This document shows positions 33,851 through 44,546 of a stretch of 64,000 nt of DNA, in pieces; position 1 is the stretch's first letter, and the number at the start of each line of letters is the position of its first letter. The notes beneath the pieces are model-generated. The model was not told the DNA's origin, did no database searches, and was given only the letters and a program-made list of their open reading frames with translations. The translations under genes and the position numbers were made by a program. The DNA is from Collimonas pratensis (GTDB taxonomy: Bacteria > Pseudomonadota > Gammaproteobacteria > Burkholderiales > Burkholderiaceae_D): the NCBI RefSeq assembly GCF_001584185.1, contig NZ_CP013234.1:4712001-4776000 (forward strand), given 5' to 3'.

Positions 33851-34804
33851 TCATGAATCAACTGGCCCCAGCAATTCTTCACGGCTCACTGTGGCGGTGC
33901 CAAGCTTGCCCACCACGATGCCGCCGGCACGGTTGGCCAGCGCTACGGCGTCGCCGATCGGCAGTCCGGCGCCGAGCATCAGCGCCAGCGTCGCGATCAC
34001 GGTATCACCGGCGCCGGAGACATCGAACACCTCGCGCGCCATGGCCGGAAAGTGGCGGATTTCCTGCGCCGTGTACAAGCTCATGCCTTCTTCCGAGCGG
34101 GTCAGCAGCAAGGCTTCCAGCTGCAGCGACTCGCGCAGTTTCTGCGCCTTGACAGTCAGCTCTTCTTCGCTCTTCCAGCTGCCGACGATGTGCTTCATTT
34201 CCGACTTGTTCGGCGTCAGCACGGTGGCCCCGGCATAGCGTGAAAAATCGTCGCCCTTGGGATCGACCAGGATGCACTTGCCGGCCTGTTTGGCGGCGGC
34301 GATCATTTCCGCGACATTGACCAGGCTGCCCTTGGCGTAATCGGACAGCACCACTACCGGATATTGCGGCAGCAGGGTATTGAAGCGGGTCAGCTTGTCG
34401 CGCAGGACGGCGTCGGTCGGGGCCTCTTCAAAATCGATGCGCAGCAACTGCTGCTGGCGGCCGATCACGCGCAGCTTGATGATGGTGGAGATGGTCGGAT
34501 CGCGGGTCAGGAAACTGCTGACGCCCATTTCCTGCAGCATGCCGTCGACCGTGTCGCCGGCTTCATCCTGGCCGACCACGCCCAGCAGGCCGGAACTGCC
34601 GCCCAGCGTGGCGATATTGCGCGCCACGTTGGCGGCGCCGCCCAGGCGCTCTTCTCGTTTTTCAACGCGCACGATAGGCACCGGCGCCTCGGGCGAAATA
34701 CGGCTGACGTCGCCGAACCAGTAACGGTCCAGCATGACATCGCCGACCACCAGGATCTGCACATGTTCGAAAGAAGCCGGCAACTTGTAGCTTTGCTTAG
34801 TCAT
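33851..34804 (-). CDS. rfaE1: D-glycero-beta-D-manno-heptose-7-phosphate kinase
   Basis: A ribokinase-family enzyme that makes heptose-1,7-bisphosphate for the LPS inner core. Motifs: GDVMLDRYWFGDVSRI near 21-36, GGAANVARNIATLGG, and the catalytic DVSGAGDT with D267. At 317 residues it holds only the kinase half of HldE; the adenylyltransferase must be encoded elsewhere, as usual in betaproteobacteria. It starts 4 bp after ugd ends, in the LPS-related tail of the long minus-strand gene run. Confidence 0.93.
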   Translation of the reverse strand: MTKQSYKLPASFEHVQILVVGDVMLDRYWFGDVSRISPEAPVPIVRVEKREERLGGAANVARNIATLGGSSGLLGVVGQDEAGDTVDGMLQEMGVSSFLTRDPTISTIIKLRVIGRQQQLLRIDFEEAPTDAVLRDKLTRFNTLLPQYPVVVLSDYAKGSLVNVAEMIAAAKQAGKCILVDPKGDDFSRYAGATVLTPNKSEMKHIVGSWKSEEELTVKAQKLRESLQLEALLLTRSEEGMSLYTAQEIRHFPAMAREVFDVSGAGDTVIATLALMLGAGLPIGDAVALANRAGGIVVGKLGTATVSREELLGPVDS

Positions 34805-34808
34805 GGTC

Positions 34809-36191
34809 TTATCCGCGCGCCAGTACCGAACGGCCGATGCCGTAATATTCGAAACCCTGATCGCCCATCACCTCAGGCTCATACAGATTGCGGCCGTCGA
34901 ACACGATCGGCGTCTTCAGCAGCGTTTTCACCTGTTCAAAATCGGGGCTGCGGAAGGTCTTCCATTCCGTCACGATCACCAGCGCATCGGCATCCTGCAA
35001 GGCGTCGGTCTGGTTGTCGCAGAAACGGATGCGCTCGAAGGCGCCCGGCGTCGCCGCCAGATCCAGCGCCAGCACGCGCTTGGCCTCGGTCATCGCCACC
35101 GGATCGTGCACCGCCACCGTGGCGCCGCGCGCGATCAGCTCGCCCAGCAGCACGCGCGATGAGGCTTCGCGCATGTCGTCGGTATTCGGCTTGAACGCCA
35201 AGCCCCACAGCGCGAAATGCTTGCCGCTGAGGTCGGCGCCGAAGCGTTCGCCGATTTTTTGTCCGAGCACATGCTTCTGGTTGTTGTTGACCTGCTCCAC
35301 CGCGCGCAGGATGTGCAATTCCTGGCCGTAGGTACGGGCCGTGCGTTCCAGCGCCTGCACATCCTTGGGGAAGCAGGAACCGCCATAGCCGCAGCCGGCG
35401 TACAGGAAGCTGTAGCCGATGCGCGGGTCGGAGCCGATGCCGTGGCGCACGGCTTCGATATCGGCGCCCACCTTGTCGGCCAGGTTGGCCAGTTCGTTCA
35501 TGAACGAGATGCGGGTGGCCAGCATCGCGTTGGCGGCATATTTAGTGAATTCCGCAGAGCGCACATCCATCCAGAAAGTGCGTTCGTGGTTGCGGTTGAA
35601 CGGCAGGTACAGCTGCTTCATCAGCGCTTGCGCCTGCTGGCCGGCGGCGCTTTCGTCGCAGCCGATGACGATGCGGTCAGGCCGCATGAAATCTTCCACT
35701 GCAGCGCCTTCTTTCAGGAATTCCGGATTCGAGACCACCGAGAACTGAATCTCCTCGCTGCCTGGCTTGCGCGCGTCCAGCTCTTCCTGGATCGCAGCGC
35801 TGACGCGGTCGGCGGTGCCTACCGGCACGGTGGACTTGTCGACGATTACTTTGAAGCCGGTCATGTGCTTGCCGATGTTGCGGGCCGCCGCCAGCACATA
35901 TTGCAAGTCGGCCGAGCCGTCTTCATCCGGCGGCGTGCCGACGGCGATGAACTGTACCTGGCCATGCGCCACGCTGGCAGCGATGTCGGTCGAGAAATGC
36001 AGGCGGCCGGCCGCGCGGTTGCGGCTGACGATTTCCGCCAGGCCGGGTTCGTGGATAGGAATGCCGCCGCCGTTCAGCATGGCGATCTTGGCCTGATCGA
36101 GGTCGAGGCAGAAGACATCGTTGCCGAGCTCGGCCAGGCAAGCGCCTGTGACCAAGCCGACATAACCGGTACCGATAATAGTAATTTTCAT
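34809..36191 (-). CDS. ugd: UDP-glucose 6-dehydrogenase
   Basis: Oxidises UDP-glucose to UDP-glucuronate with two NAD, for exopolysaccharide or LPS modification. The Rossmann motif [11 protein letters not shown] is at the N-terminus; [14 protein letters not shown] and the catalytic Cys C273 in YGGSCFPKD are present. Start ATG 36189-36191 is chosen because [10 protein letters not shown] is the family start and GGAAT precedes it; the frame is open ten codons upstream. 460 residues. It lies between lapB and rfaE1, a common order in Burkholderiales. Confidence 0.95.
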   Translation of the reverse strand: MKITIIGTGYVGLVTGACLAELGNDVFCLDLDQAKIAMLNGGGIPIHEPGLAEIVSRNRAAGRLHFSTDIAASVAHGQVQFIAVGTPPDEDGSADLQYVLAAARNIGKHMTGFKVIVDKSTVPVGTADRVSAAIQEELDARKPGSEEIQFSVVSNPEFLKEGAAVEDFMRPDRIVIGCDESAAGQQAQALMKQLYLPFNRNHERTFWMDVRSAEFTKYAANAMLATRISFMNELANLADKVGADIEAVRHGIGSDPRIGYSFLYAGCGYGGSCFPKDVQALERTARTYGQELHILRAVEQVNNNQKHVLGQKIGERFGADLSGKHFALWGLAFKPNTDDMREASSRVLLGELIARGATVAVHDPVAMTEAKRVLALDLAATPGAFERIRFCDNQTDALQDADALVIVTEWKTFRSPDFEQVKTLLKTPIVFDGRNLYEPEVMGDQGFEYYGIGRSVLARG

Positions 36192-36240
36192 GTTATTCCG
36201 TGAATGCACTGCCCGCCGCAACCAGGGCGGGCCAGCGGGA

Positions 36241-37416
36241 TTAATTCATTACGTTCAATTCTTCCGTACGCCGCGGCGGGTAGGTTTCCCAGCGACTGCA
36301 GCCCGGGCATTGCCAGTAGAACTGACGCGCCTTGAAGCCGCAATGGCTGCATTGATAGCGCGCCAGCTTCTGGGTATAGCCGTGCACCAGGTTCTTCACC
36401 ACCGACAGCTCGGAGTGCATTTCCGGCGTGATTTTCATCAAGCGCGCTTCCAGCAGCTTATCCAGTCCCAGCAAGGTCGGCGTGCGCCGCAGCTCATCGC
36501 TCACCAGCTGGTTGGTGGCTTCGACGCCGTCCAGCTCTAGCACGGCCTTGAACACCACTTCCAGCAAATCGATGGAAGAAGCCTCCGCCAGGTAGGAACG
36601 CAGCAGGCTGACGCCTTCGTGCGGCCGGCCGACGGCGCGATAGCCATCCATCAGGCGCTGCGCCACCAGCGCCACATGCAGCACGCTTTGCTGCTCGACC
36701 CGGCGCCAGACATGCAAGGCGCCTTCGACGTCGTTTTGCGCCAGGTGTACATCACCCAGCAACATGGTGGCGCGCACGCTGTTGCGGTCGTTGCTGAGCG
36801 CCTGGTCTAGCAAGGCCTTGGCTTGCTCAGGGCGGCCGTCGACCAGTTCGTCCTGCGCCAGCTCGCAATAAAACTGGGCGATTTCCTTTTGCCGGCCGCC
36901 GGCGCCGGATTGCTGCAAGGTCTGGGCCGCCTCGATGGCGCGCATCCACTCCTTTTCGCGCTGGTAGATTTCCAGCAGCGCCCGCCCGGCTTGCGCGCCG
37001 TACTGGCTGCCGGCCAGCAAATGGAAGCTTTCTTCGGCGCGGTCCAGCAGACCGGCTTTCAGGTAATCCTGCCCCAGTTCGTACTGGGCATGCAAACGAT
37101 GTTCCTGCGCCAGGTCGGGCCGCGCCAGCAGGTTCTGGTGGACCCGGATCGCACGTTCGGTCTCACCGCGGCGGCGGAACAGATTGCCGAGCGCGAAATG
37201 CAGCTCGGCGGTTTCCGGATCGAGCTTGACGATTTCGATGAACGCGTCGATAGCCTTGTCAGGCTGCTCGTTGAGCAGGAAATTCAAACCCTTGAAATAA
37301 CCGCGGGGCAAACTGCGCGATTCAGATATCAGCTGATTGATATCGACCCGTGCGGCAATCCAGCCTAGTCCAAAAAAGACCGGGATGCCGAGTAACCACC
37401 AAATTTCAAATTCCAT
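36241..37416 (-). CDS. lapB: Lipopolysaccharide assembly protein B
   Basis: An inner-membrane-anchored TPR protein (YciM) that in E. coli adjusts LPS synthesis through FtsH-mediated turnover of LpxC. One N-terminal transmembrane helix ([17 protein letters not shown]), tandem TPRs over about 40-340, and a C-terminal rubredoxin-like metal site with C356, C359, C370 and C373. Length 391 matches the family. It is downstream of lapA, as in most proteobacteria. Confidence 0.94.
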   Translation of the reverse strand: MEFEIWWLLGIPVFFGLGWIAARVDINQLISESRSLPRGYFKGLNFLLNEQPDKAIDAFIEIVKLDPETAELHFALGNLFRRRGETERAIRVHQNLLARPDLAQEHRLHAQYELGQDYLKAGLLDRAEESFHLLAGSQYGAQAGRALLEIYQREKEWMRAIEAAQTLQQSGAGGRQKEIAQFYCELAQDELVDGRPEQAKALLDQALSNDRNSVRATMLLGDVHLAQNDVEGALHVWRRVEQQSVLHVALVAQRLMDGYRAVGRPHEGVSLLRSYLAEASSIDLLEVVFKAVLELDGVEATNQLVSDELRRTPTLLGLDKLLEARLMKITPEMHSELSVVKNLVHGYTQKLARYQCSHCGFKARQFYWQCPGCSRWETYPPRRTEELNVMN

Positions 37417-37540
37417 ACGGGTGTGCTTTATGCGTGACCAGGATTCCAGCGGAACCCGGGTGTGAAGATGCCGGCAAATCGCGTGCGCCGCCGCTACAGT
37501 TATTGCAGCAGCAGCGCAGGCAACTTGATACTAAGCGGCA

Positions 37541-37855
37541 TTATATATTCTTGATGCTGTCCGGTTGCGGTGCTTGTGACTCTGCCAGCCGTTGCGCTTC
37601 TTGTTCTTTTTGCATGGATGTCAGGGCCTTCTTGGTTTTTGCGGCATTGCGGCGGTGACGGAATACCGATGGCGCCATCGCCAGTACGCCCAGGATCGCA
37701 CCGAACACGAAGAAACCCAGCAAGAACAGCACCAGCGGTCCTTGCATGGTGGTGCCGGGGAAGAACTGGAGATCGACGCTGCCTTTGTTCTGCAGGGCGA
37801 AACCGAAAAATACAACGAACAGCAAGATCGAAAGAAGTCTGGAAATGATTTTCAT
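37541..37855 (-). CDS. lapA: Lipopolysaccharide assembly protein A domain protein
   Basis: A small inner-membrane protein of the LapA (DUF1049/YciS) family, 104 residues: two transmembrane helices (LLSILLFVVFFGFALQ and GPLVLFLLGFFVFGAILGVL) and a basic, then Gln/Glu-rich tail. Start MKIISRLL at ATG 37853-37855 has AAAGG upstream; the longer open frame adds 48 residues without family support. It sits between ihfB and lapB. Confidence 0.92.
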   Translation of the reverse strand: MKIISRLLSILLFVVFFGFALQNKGSVDLQFFPGTTMQGPLVLFLLGFFVFGAILGVLAMAPSVFRHRRNAAKTKKALTSMQKEQEAQRLAESQAPQPDSIKNI

Positions 37856-37983
37856 GATGCCTTTCCGTGTGATTGGGTAATGGTGTAGCTGAATTTGCCG
37901 ACGATTGGCTCCACCATTGTCATTTTTGCAAATCTCCACCAAATACACAAACAATATAACTATAAATGATGCGAAATTGTACG

Positions 37984-38014
37984 TGAAAAAAAACGGCATC
38001 CGAAGATGCCGTTT
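37984..38014 (-). terminator. Intrinsic terminator after ihfB
   Basis: 10-bp perfect stem (37991-38000 with 38005-38014), tetraloop CGAA, and eight A on the plus strand giving a U tract for minus-strand transcripts. It divides cmk-rpsA-ihfB from lapA-lapB, at least in part. Confidence 0.88.
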
Positions 38015-38054
38015 CTATTTTGCTCGTACAAGCTGCTTGTACAAAACTGATGAC

Positions 38055-38360
38055 TCAGTCTTCCCGGATCGGTTGCCCGACCATGGCATCAACGCGCTCA
38101 CGCAATTCCTTGCCTGGCTTGAAATGCGGCACCCGTTTTTCGGGCACCATCACCTTGTCGCCGGACTTGGGATTGCGCCCGATCCGCGGTGGCCGCCGAT
38201 TCAGCGCAAAACTGCCGAACCCACGAATCTCGATACGCTGGCCGGTCGATAAAGCATCGGCCATGGCATCGAGTATGGTTTTCACCGCGTAATCCGCATC
38301 CTTGGCTACCAGTTGCGGATAACGTTCGGCCAAGCGGGCAATCAGCTCCGACTTTGTCAT
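38055..38360 (-). CDS. ihfB: Integration host factor subunit beta
   Basis: A nucleoid protein that bends DNA sharply as a dimer with IhfA. 101 residues, [17 protein letters not shown] at the start, [20 protein letters not shown], then NPKSGDKV in the DNA-binding arm. It follows rpsA by 29 bp, the classical rpsA-ihfB order, and ends at a strong terminator. Confidence 0.96.
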   Translation of the reverse strand: MTKSELIARLAERYPQLVAKDADYAVKTILDAMADALSTGQRIEIRGFGSFALNRRPPRIGRNPKSGDKVMVPEKRVPHFKPGKELRERVDAMVGQPIRED

Positions 38361-38389
38361 TAGCTTGACTCGCTTACTTTAAGTATTGC

Positions 38390-40111
38390 TTAGTTCTTGC
38401 TGTTATCGAGCTTAGCCTTCAGCAGCGCGCCCAGGCTGGTCGTACCGGAAGCGGCATTGGAGTCCGAAGCCGAAGACAGCTTCTGCATTGCTTCCTGGGT
38501 TTCAACATTGTCTTTCGCCTTGATCGACAGCTGGATGCTGCGAGCCTTGCGATCGATGTTGATGACCATGGTTTCGACTGTGTCGCCGACCTTCAGGTGC
38601 GTACCGGCATCTTCCACGCGGTCGCGGGAGATTTCGGAAGCGCGCAGGTAGCCTTCGACTTCATCCGACAACTGGATCACTGCGCCCTTAGGCTCGACCG
38701 ACTTGACGGTACCGGAAACCAGTGCGCCCTTGTCGTTCATTGCAGCGAAGTTGTTGAATGGATCGCCTTCCAGTTGCTTGACGCCCAGGGAAACGCGCTC
38801 ACGCTCAACGTCGATTGCCAGCACGATGGCTTCCAGCTCGTCACCCTTCTTGAAGCGGCGAACGGCTTCTTCGCCGGTTTCAGTCCAGGACAGATCCGAC
38901 AGGTGCACCAGACCGTCGATGTTGCCGGCCAGGCCGATGAACACGCCGAAGTCAGTGATCGATTTGATCGCGCCCTTGACCTTGTCGCCCTTCTTGTGGG
39001 TAACAGCGAAGTCGTCCCAAGGATTAGCCTTGCATTGCTTCATGCCCAGGCTGATACGGCGGCGGTCTTCGTCGATTTCCAGAACCATGACTTCAACTTC
39101 GTCGCCCAGTTGGACAACTTTGTTTGGCGCCACGTTCTTGTTGGTCCAATCCATTTCGGAAACGTGGACCAGGCCTTCGATACCTTGTTCGACTTCGACG
39201 AATGCGCCGTAGTCGGTGAGGTTGGTGACTTTACCGAACAGACGGGTGCTTTGTGGGTAACGACGGGACAGACCGGTCCAAGGATCGTCGCCCAGTTGCT
39301 TGACGCCCAGGGAAACGCGATTCTTTTCTTGATCGTACTTCAGAACCTTGGCAGTGATCTCTTGACCGACTGTCAGCACTTCCGAAGGATGACGCACACG
39401 ACGCCATGCCAGATCGGTGATGTGCAGCAGGCCGTCGATGCCGCCCAGGTCCACGAATGCGCCATAGTCGGTGATGTTCTTGACGACGCCGGTGACGATG
39501 GTGCCTTCTTTCAGGGTTTCCATCAGCTTCTGGCGCTCTTCGCCCATCGAAGCTTCGATAACCGCACGACGCGACAACACAACGTTGTTACGCTTGCGAT
39601 CGAGCTTGATGACCTTGAACTCCATGGTCTTGCCTTCGAACGGCGTAGTGTCCTTGACCGGACGGGTGTCGACCAGCGAACCCGGCAGGAAGGCACGGAT
39701 GCCGTTGGTCAGGACAGTCAGACCGCCCTTGACCTTGCCATTGACAGTACCGGTAACGATCTCGCCGGACTCCATCGCTTTTTCCAGCGAGAGCCACGAT
39801 GCCAGACGCTTGGCCTTGTCGCGCGACAGGATGGTGTCGCCGAAACCGTTTTCCAGCGATTCGATAGCGACGGAGATGAAATCGCCGACAGCTACTTCGA
39901 GTTCGCCGTTGTCATTCTTGAATTCTTCGATTGGGATGAAGGCTTCGGACTTGAGGCCAGCGTTGACGATAACGAAGTTATGGTCAAGGCGCACGACTTC
40001 AGCAGAAATCACTTCACCAGAACGCATGTCTTGACGTGACAGCGATTCTTCAAACAGCGCGGCAAATTCATCGGCGCCGGCAGATGCAGGGGACAGAACA
40101 GTGATGGACAT
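38390..40111 (-). CDS. rpsA: 30S ribosomal protein S1
   Basis: The mRNA-binding ribosomal protein needed for translation of most messages. 573 residues with six S1/OB-fold repeats; [19 protein letters not shown] is one typical core, repeated as [19 protein letters not shown] and [19 protein letters not shown]. Its own start lacks a Shine-Dalgarno (TAGTCAAAACTATG), which agrees with the known autogenous control of rpsA. A 214-bp gap separates it from cmk, enough for its own promoter. Confidence 0.97.
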   Translation of the reverse strand: MSITVLSPASAGADEFAALFEESLSRQDMRSGEVISAEVVRLDHNFVIVNAGLKSEAFIPIEEFKNDNGELEVAVGDFISVAIESLENGFGDTILSRDKAKRLASWLSLEKAMESGEIVTGTVNGKVKGGLTVLTNGIRAFLPGSLVDTRPVKDTTPFEGKTMEFKVIKLDRKRNNVVLSRRAVIEASMGEERQKLMETLKEGTIVTGVVKNITDYGAFVDLGGIDGLLHITDLAWRRVRHPSEVLTVGQEITAKVLKYDQEKNRVSLGVKQLGDDPWTGLSRRYPQSTRLFGKVTNLTDYGAFVEVEQGIEGLVHVSEMDWTNKNVAPNKVVQLGDEVEVMVLEIDEDRRRISLGMKQCKANPWDDFAVTHKKGDKVKGAIKSITDFGVFIGLAGNIDGLVHLSDLSWTETGEEAVRRFKKGDELEAIVLAIDVERERVSLGVKQLEGDPFNNFAAMNDKGALVSGTVKSVEPKGAVIQLSDEVEGYLRASEISRDRVEDAGTHLKVGDTVETMVINIDRKARSIQLSIKAKDNVETQEAMQKLSSASDSNAASGTTSLGALLKAKLDNSKN

Positions 40112-40325
40112 AGTTTTGACTAGTTGACAGTATTGCCGCTCTATCTATGCAAAGTACTTAGGACAACAGTTACAGCAGTACTTGCTAAGACGCGGTCAAT
40201 ATTGGGTTAGGTTTTTCAACGTCCGGTCAGACTTTGCGTCAGGCCGGACACCAAGGTACTGCAAAAAAACAACAAATTTTGTTACTGCTTGCTGCTAAAC
40301 CACTGATTTACAACGTGCTTCCCAT

Positions 40326-40997
40326 TCAGACCGGCTTGGCAGCGGCATACCAGCTAAGCACCTGCTCGACCGCCTGATCGGCAGTCATTGCAGAAGTATC
40401 CAGCAGATACGCCCCTTGCGCGGCCTTCAACGGCGCCGAGCTGCGGCTGCTATCGCGCGCATCTCGCTCCGTCAAATCCTTTGAGAGGTCTTCCATATTA
40501 GCAGAAAAACCCTTGTCAATCAATTGCTTATAGCGCCGTTCGGCCCTGGCGGCTACGCTGGCGGTCAAAAACACCTTGAGGCCGGCGTGGGGGAAGATCA
40601 CCGTGCCCATGTCGCGGCCGTCGGCCACCAGTCCTGGATGTTGCCGAAAACTCAACTGCAGGCCGTACAAGGCCTGGCGCACCGTTGGTATTGCAGCAAT
40701 TTTCGACGCCATGTTGCCGACTTCTTCCGCCCTGATGTCGTTGGTGACGTCTTCATTCGCCAGGAAAATATGGGCGCCGTTGAAATGGCAATGCAGATGC
40801 TCGGCCGCCTTGGCCAGCGCATGTTCGTCATCCAGCGGGGTAGCGCGCCGCATGACCGACAGCGCGGTCAGGCGATACAGCGCGCCGGAATCGAGATAGT
40901 GGAAACCCAGGTGCTGCGCAACCTTCTGCGCCACGGTGCCTTTGCCGGATGCCGTTGGGCCATCGATGGTGATGACAGGGATAGGGGAATTAGGCAT
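40326..40997 (-). CDS. cmk: Cytidylate kinase
   Basis: Phosphorylates CMP and dCMP. P-loop GPTASGKGT at residues 13-21, [10 protein letters not shown], and [12 protein letters not shown] are present. 223 residues, normal length. It usually follows aroA directly; here a 3.5-kb SNF2 helicase gene stands between. Confidence 0.95.
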   Translation of the reverse strand: MPNSPIPVITIDGPTASGKGTVAQKVAQHLGFHYLDSGALYRLTALSVMRRATPLDDEHALAKAAEHLHCHFNGAHIFLANEDVTNDIRAEEVGNMASKIAAIPTVRQALYGLQLSFRQHPGLVADGRDMGTVIFPHAGLKVFLTASVAARAERRYKQLIDKGFSANMEDLSKDLTERDARDSSRSSAPLKAAQGAYLLDTSAMTADQAVEQVLSWYAAAKPV

Positions 40998-41064
40998 AGG
41001 GATAGTCGGTTGTTATTATTGAAATTGAATTGTTACGGTTTAGGTCTAGACGGAATTACCTGAT

Positions 41065-44000
41065 TTATTCAGCCAGCGGCGCAAAGATTGCCTGCAGGTC
41101 GTCCTGGGTCAGGCCGACGTTCTGCGCTTCCTCCCCTTGCGGCGACAACATGGCCTGCGCCAGGTCGGCTTTCTTTTGCTGCAGCAGCTGGATGCTCTCT
41201 TCCACCGTGCCCTTGGCGATCAGCTTGTAGACGAATACCGGTTTATCCTGGCCGATGCGCCAGGCACGGTCGGTGGCCTGGCTTTCGGCGGCGGGATTCC
41301 ACCACGGATCGTAATGGATCACGGTATCGGCCGCGGTCAGGTTGAGGCCGACGCCGCCGGCTTTCAAGCTGATCAGGAACACCGGCACTTCGCCCTCCTG
41401 GAACTGGCGCACCGGCTCGACCCGGTCCTGGGTGGCGCCAGTCAACAGCGCATAGCCGATATCGCGCTCGCGCAATTCGGCGGCGATCAGCGTCAGCATA
41501 CTGGTAAATTGCGAAAACACCAGGATCCGCCGGTCTTCCTGGCGCAGCTCGTCGACCATCTCCAGCAGCTCCAGCAGCTTGGCGGAAGGCATTTCCGCCT
41601 GTGCTGCTTCGGCTTCCGGCTGGTCGGTCTTGAGCAGGCGCGGATCGCAACAAGCCTGGCGCAACTTCAGCAAGGCTTCCAGGATCACGATATGACTGCG
41701 CGCCACGCCTTTCTTGGCGATTTCCTCGCGCACCTTCTTGTCCATCGCCAGGCGCACGTTTTCATAGAGGTCGCGTTGCGCGCCGCTCAAGGTCACGCTG
41801 CGCAGCATCTCGGTTTTCGGCGGCAGCTCCTTGGCCACCTTGTCCTTGGTCCGGCGCAGCAGGAAGGGCTTGATGCGTCGGCTCAGCAAGGCGCGGCGCG
41901 TAGCGTCGCCCTGCTTTTCGATCGGCTGGCGGAAGTCGCGGTTAAAGGTTTTTTCATCGCCGAGCAAACCCGGCAGCAGGAAATGAAACTGCGCCCACAA
42001 TTCGCCCAGATGGTTTTCCACCGGCGTGCCGCTCAGGCACAGCCGATGCCGCGCATTCAGCAGGGCCGCGCTTTGCGCCACCTTGGAACGCGGATTCTTG
42101 ATGTAATGCGCTTCGTCCAGGATCAGCAGATGGAAGACATGCTCACGCCAGTGTTCTTCGTCGCGCGGCAGCAAGGCATAAGTGGTCAGCACCAGGTCGT
42201 AGCCGGCGATCTGTTCGAACTGTTCCAGGCGCTGCTTGCCCTGCAATACCAGCACGCGCAGCTCGGGCGCAAAGCGCGCGGCTTCCTGCAGCCAGTTGTC
42301 CATCAGGCTGGTCGGCGCAATCACCAGCGCCGGCGCGGTCAGACGGCCGCTTTGCTTTTCGATCAGGATATGCGCCAGGGTCTGGACGGTCTTGCCGAGA
42401 CCCATGTCGTCGGCCAGGATGCCGGCCAGGTCGTATTCGCGCAGGAACTGCATCCACGCCAATCCTTGCAGCTGGTAGTCGCGCAAGGTGGCTTGCAGCC
42501 CGGGCGGCGCCGACACCTGCTTGATGCCGCCGAAGGTGAGCAGCTTCTGGCCCATGCTGCGCAGCCGCTCGCCGCCTACCCAGCGCAGCTGGTTGCCGGC
42601 ATCCAGCTCGGCCAGGCGCGCCGCATCGAGCGCCGACAAGCGCACCGGGCCTTCCGATTTTTCCGTGAAATACAACTCACCCAGGGTGTTCAGGATGGGC
42701 TTGATGCGGCCCCAGGGCATGGCGACATGCACGCCGTCGCTCAGACGCACCAGCAATTCATCCTGATCGTCGCGCAGCGCCATGGTGCGCGGATCGAAAT
42801 CCTGCGGCGCGTGGCGTATCAGGTCCACCAGCAGCGGCAACAGCGATACCCGCTGCTGATTGACCACGATGCCCATCTGCAGGTCGAAAGCCGCGCTGGC
42901 GCCTGCCTCGTCTGTCTCGGCGATTTCGGCATACCAGTCTTCTACTTCGACTACATCGAAACGGTATTCGGCGCGCTTGTCGATCTTCCAGCCCTGCGCA
43001 ATCAGCTGCGGCAATCCCTCTTTCGCGAAGCGCAGCCAAGCCGACTGGTCCGGCAGCATGAACATGCCCGGCATCATGGCCAGCGGATGCTGCGTTCCTT
43101 CCAGCGCACGCATGCCGAACCCCAGCAAGGTTTGCCGCAAGGCGTTTTCAGCGGCCTGGTCGCGCATGACCTGCTCGATCCCGGCCGGCGTGTTACGGCT
43201 CAGCGCCAACGCAAACTGGGCAGAGACCAACGCGCCGTCGTAGCGGAAATGCAGTTCGGCGAAATCCTGCATCAACGGATTGCTGACGCCGGGAAGATTT
43301 CCCAGCACCAGCAAGGGTTGCGGCGCAATGTCGCGGCGCACGGTTTGTATCACCTGAGGCGGGAAAGGGATGACATCGCTCAAACCCTGCGTCAGCAATT
43401 GCTGGGCAACTGCCAGGCTATCGTCTGGATCGAGCATCGGCGCCTGGATCACCAGGTCGTTGAGTGCTTTGCTGGAAATCCGCGTATCACGCTGCGTCAG
43501 CAGCAGCTCGCCGCAGGAAAGATTGTCGATATACCAGGGCGGCTCGGTAGGCAGCATGTAATCGAGGCTCTTGCGCAAGGAGGCCGCCCCATTCGCCGCT
43601 TCCGCTTCAAATTGCCAGCCTAGCTGCCACAGATCGCGCGCAGCGTCGCGGCCGTCGTCCAGCGCTTCATGCCAGGTCAGGCTGGCGCGGCGCGGCGCGG
43701 CAAGTTGCAGCGGATAGGCCGTGCCCTTCGCCAGGTCAGGCAGGGAATTGGCCCACAGCAGACGCTGTTGCTGCAGCAGCGCGCGCAACAGCTGGGCGCC
43801 GAGCTTGCCGCTCAGTTCACAGGCCGCATGCTGGGCATGGTTGCCGTCGTTCTGGGCCACAAACAGGCCAATCAGGTCGCGATCTTCGGGGCGCAGGAAC
43901 AGCACCGGGTCGGCCAGCAGGCGCGGCACGTCGGTGACCGGCTGCGCAGCCTGGAACTGGCCGTTCGGCCGCGGCTGGGCCTTGCACAGGTGCAGCACCG

Positions 44001-44532
44001 CCTTCTTGCCGTTGTAGGCTGAGGTCAGCACGAAAACCACCTGGTGCGTCGCGACTTTCTGACGCAGGCCGGCCTGTTGCTGCTGCGGGGCGATGGCGCC
44101 AGCAACTTCGCCCTGGACCCGGCTCAGCCAGGCTTCCATCGGCCGCGCCAGAGTCGGCGGCGGGCTGGCTTTGGCGACAGCCGGCCTGGGCGCCGCAACT
44201 GATTTGTCGGCAGGCAGCACCGGCGGCGCAGCCGCAATCACCAGCTGATCGGCGGAAGGCCGCTGCAGGTATTCAATCAAGGCCGCCGCCACATGCTTGC
44301 AGTTGGAGCCGACCGGGCAGGAACAGACACTGTCGATGTCGGGCGTATCGCGAAATACCGACAGCGTGATTTCCTGCTGATAGATGTTGCTGCCGCTGCC
44401 CTGCACCGTTGCGTTGAGGACGTCGCCATCCTGCTCCACGGCCAGCACACGGCGCAGCCGCACGTACTCCTGGCCACGGTCAAAGGTTGCCTGGTGCAAC
44501 ACATCGCGCACATCGGCAAGTGTCAGATTCAT
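41065..44532 (-). CDS. SWIM zinc-finger SNF2-family helicase/ATPase
   Basis: A 1155-residue Swi2/Snf2 protein of the RapA/HepA-like group, a double-stranded DNA translocase of unknown bacterial role. N-terminal SWIM zinc finger with C70, C72, C78, H80 (CSCPVGSNCKH). The helicase core has ADDMGLGKTVQTL (about 705), LDEAHYIKN (about 805), and ISLKAGGVGLNLTAADTVIH with QATDRAWRIGQ in the C-terminal lobe. Start ATG 44530-44532 lies 14 bp past the aroA stop; the frame is open further into aroA but MNLTLADVRD is the credible start. It lies between aroA and cmk, where most relatives have no gene. Confidence 0.92.
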   Translation of the reverse strand: MNLTLADVRDVLHQATFDRGQEYVRLRRVLAVEQDGDVLNATVQGSGSNIYQQEITLSVFRDTPDIDSVCSCPVGSNCKHVAAALIEYLQRPSADQLVIAAAPPVLPADKSVAAPRPAVAKASPPPTLARPMEAWLSRVQGEVAGAIAPQQQQAGLRQKVATHQVVFVLTSAYNGKKAVLHLCKAQPRPNGQFQAAQPVTDVPRLLADPVLFLRPEDRDLIGLFVAQNDGNHAQHAACELSGKLGAQLLRALLQQQRLLWANSLPDLAKGTAYPLQLAAPRRASLTWHEALDDGRDAARDLWQLGWQFEAEAANGAASLRKSLDYMLPTEPPWYIDNLSCGELLLTQRDTRISSKALNDLVIQAPMLDPDDSLAVAQQLLTQGLSDVIPFPPQVIQTVRRDIAPQPLLVLGNLPGVSNPLMQDFAELHFRYDGALVSAQFALALSRNTPAGIEQVMRDQAAENALRQTLLGFGMRALEGTQHPLAMMPGMFMLPDQSAWLRFAKEGLPQLIAQGWKIDKRAEYRFDVVEVEDWYAEIAETDEAGASAAFDLQMGIVVNQQRVSLLPLLVDLIRHAPQDFDPRTMALRDDQDELLVRLSDGVHVAMPWGRIKPILNTLGELYFTEKSEGPVRLSALDAARLAELDAGNQLRWVGGERLRSMGQKLLTFGGIKQVSAPPGLQATLRDYQLQGLAWMQFLREYDLAGILADDMGLGKTVQTLAHILIEKQSGRLTAPALVIAPTSLMDNWLQEAARFAPELRVLVLQGKQRLEQFEQIAGYDLVLTTYALLPRDEEHWREHVFHLLILDEAHYIKNPRSKVAQSAALLNARHRLCLSGTPVENHLGELWAQFHFLLPGLLGDEKTFNRDFRQPIEKQGDATRRALLSRRIKPFLLRRTKDKVAKELPPKTEMLRSVTLSGAQRDLYENVRLAMDKKVREEIAKKGVARSHIVILEALLKLRQACCDPRLLKTDQPEAEAAQAEMPSAKLLELLEMVDELRQEDRRILVFSQFTSMLTLIAAELRERDIGYALLTGATQDRVEPVRQFQEGEVPVFLISLKAGGVGLNLTAADTVIHYDPWWNPAAESQATDRAWRIGQDKPVFVYKLIAKGTVEESIQLLQQKKADLAQAMLSPQGEEAQNVGLTQDDLQAIFAPLAE

Positions 44533-44546
44533 GCGCGACCCGTCAT

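Noticed and set aside
41137..43623. An 828-codon frame antisense to the SNF2 gene
   Set aside because: Same cause; the helicase motifs lie on the minus strand.
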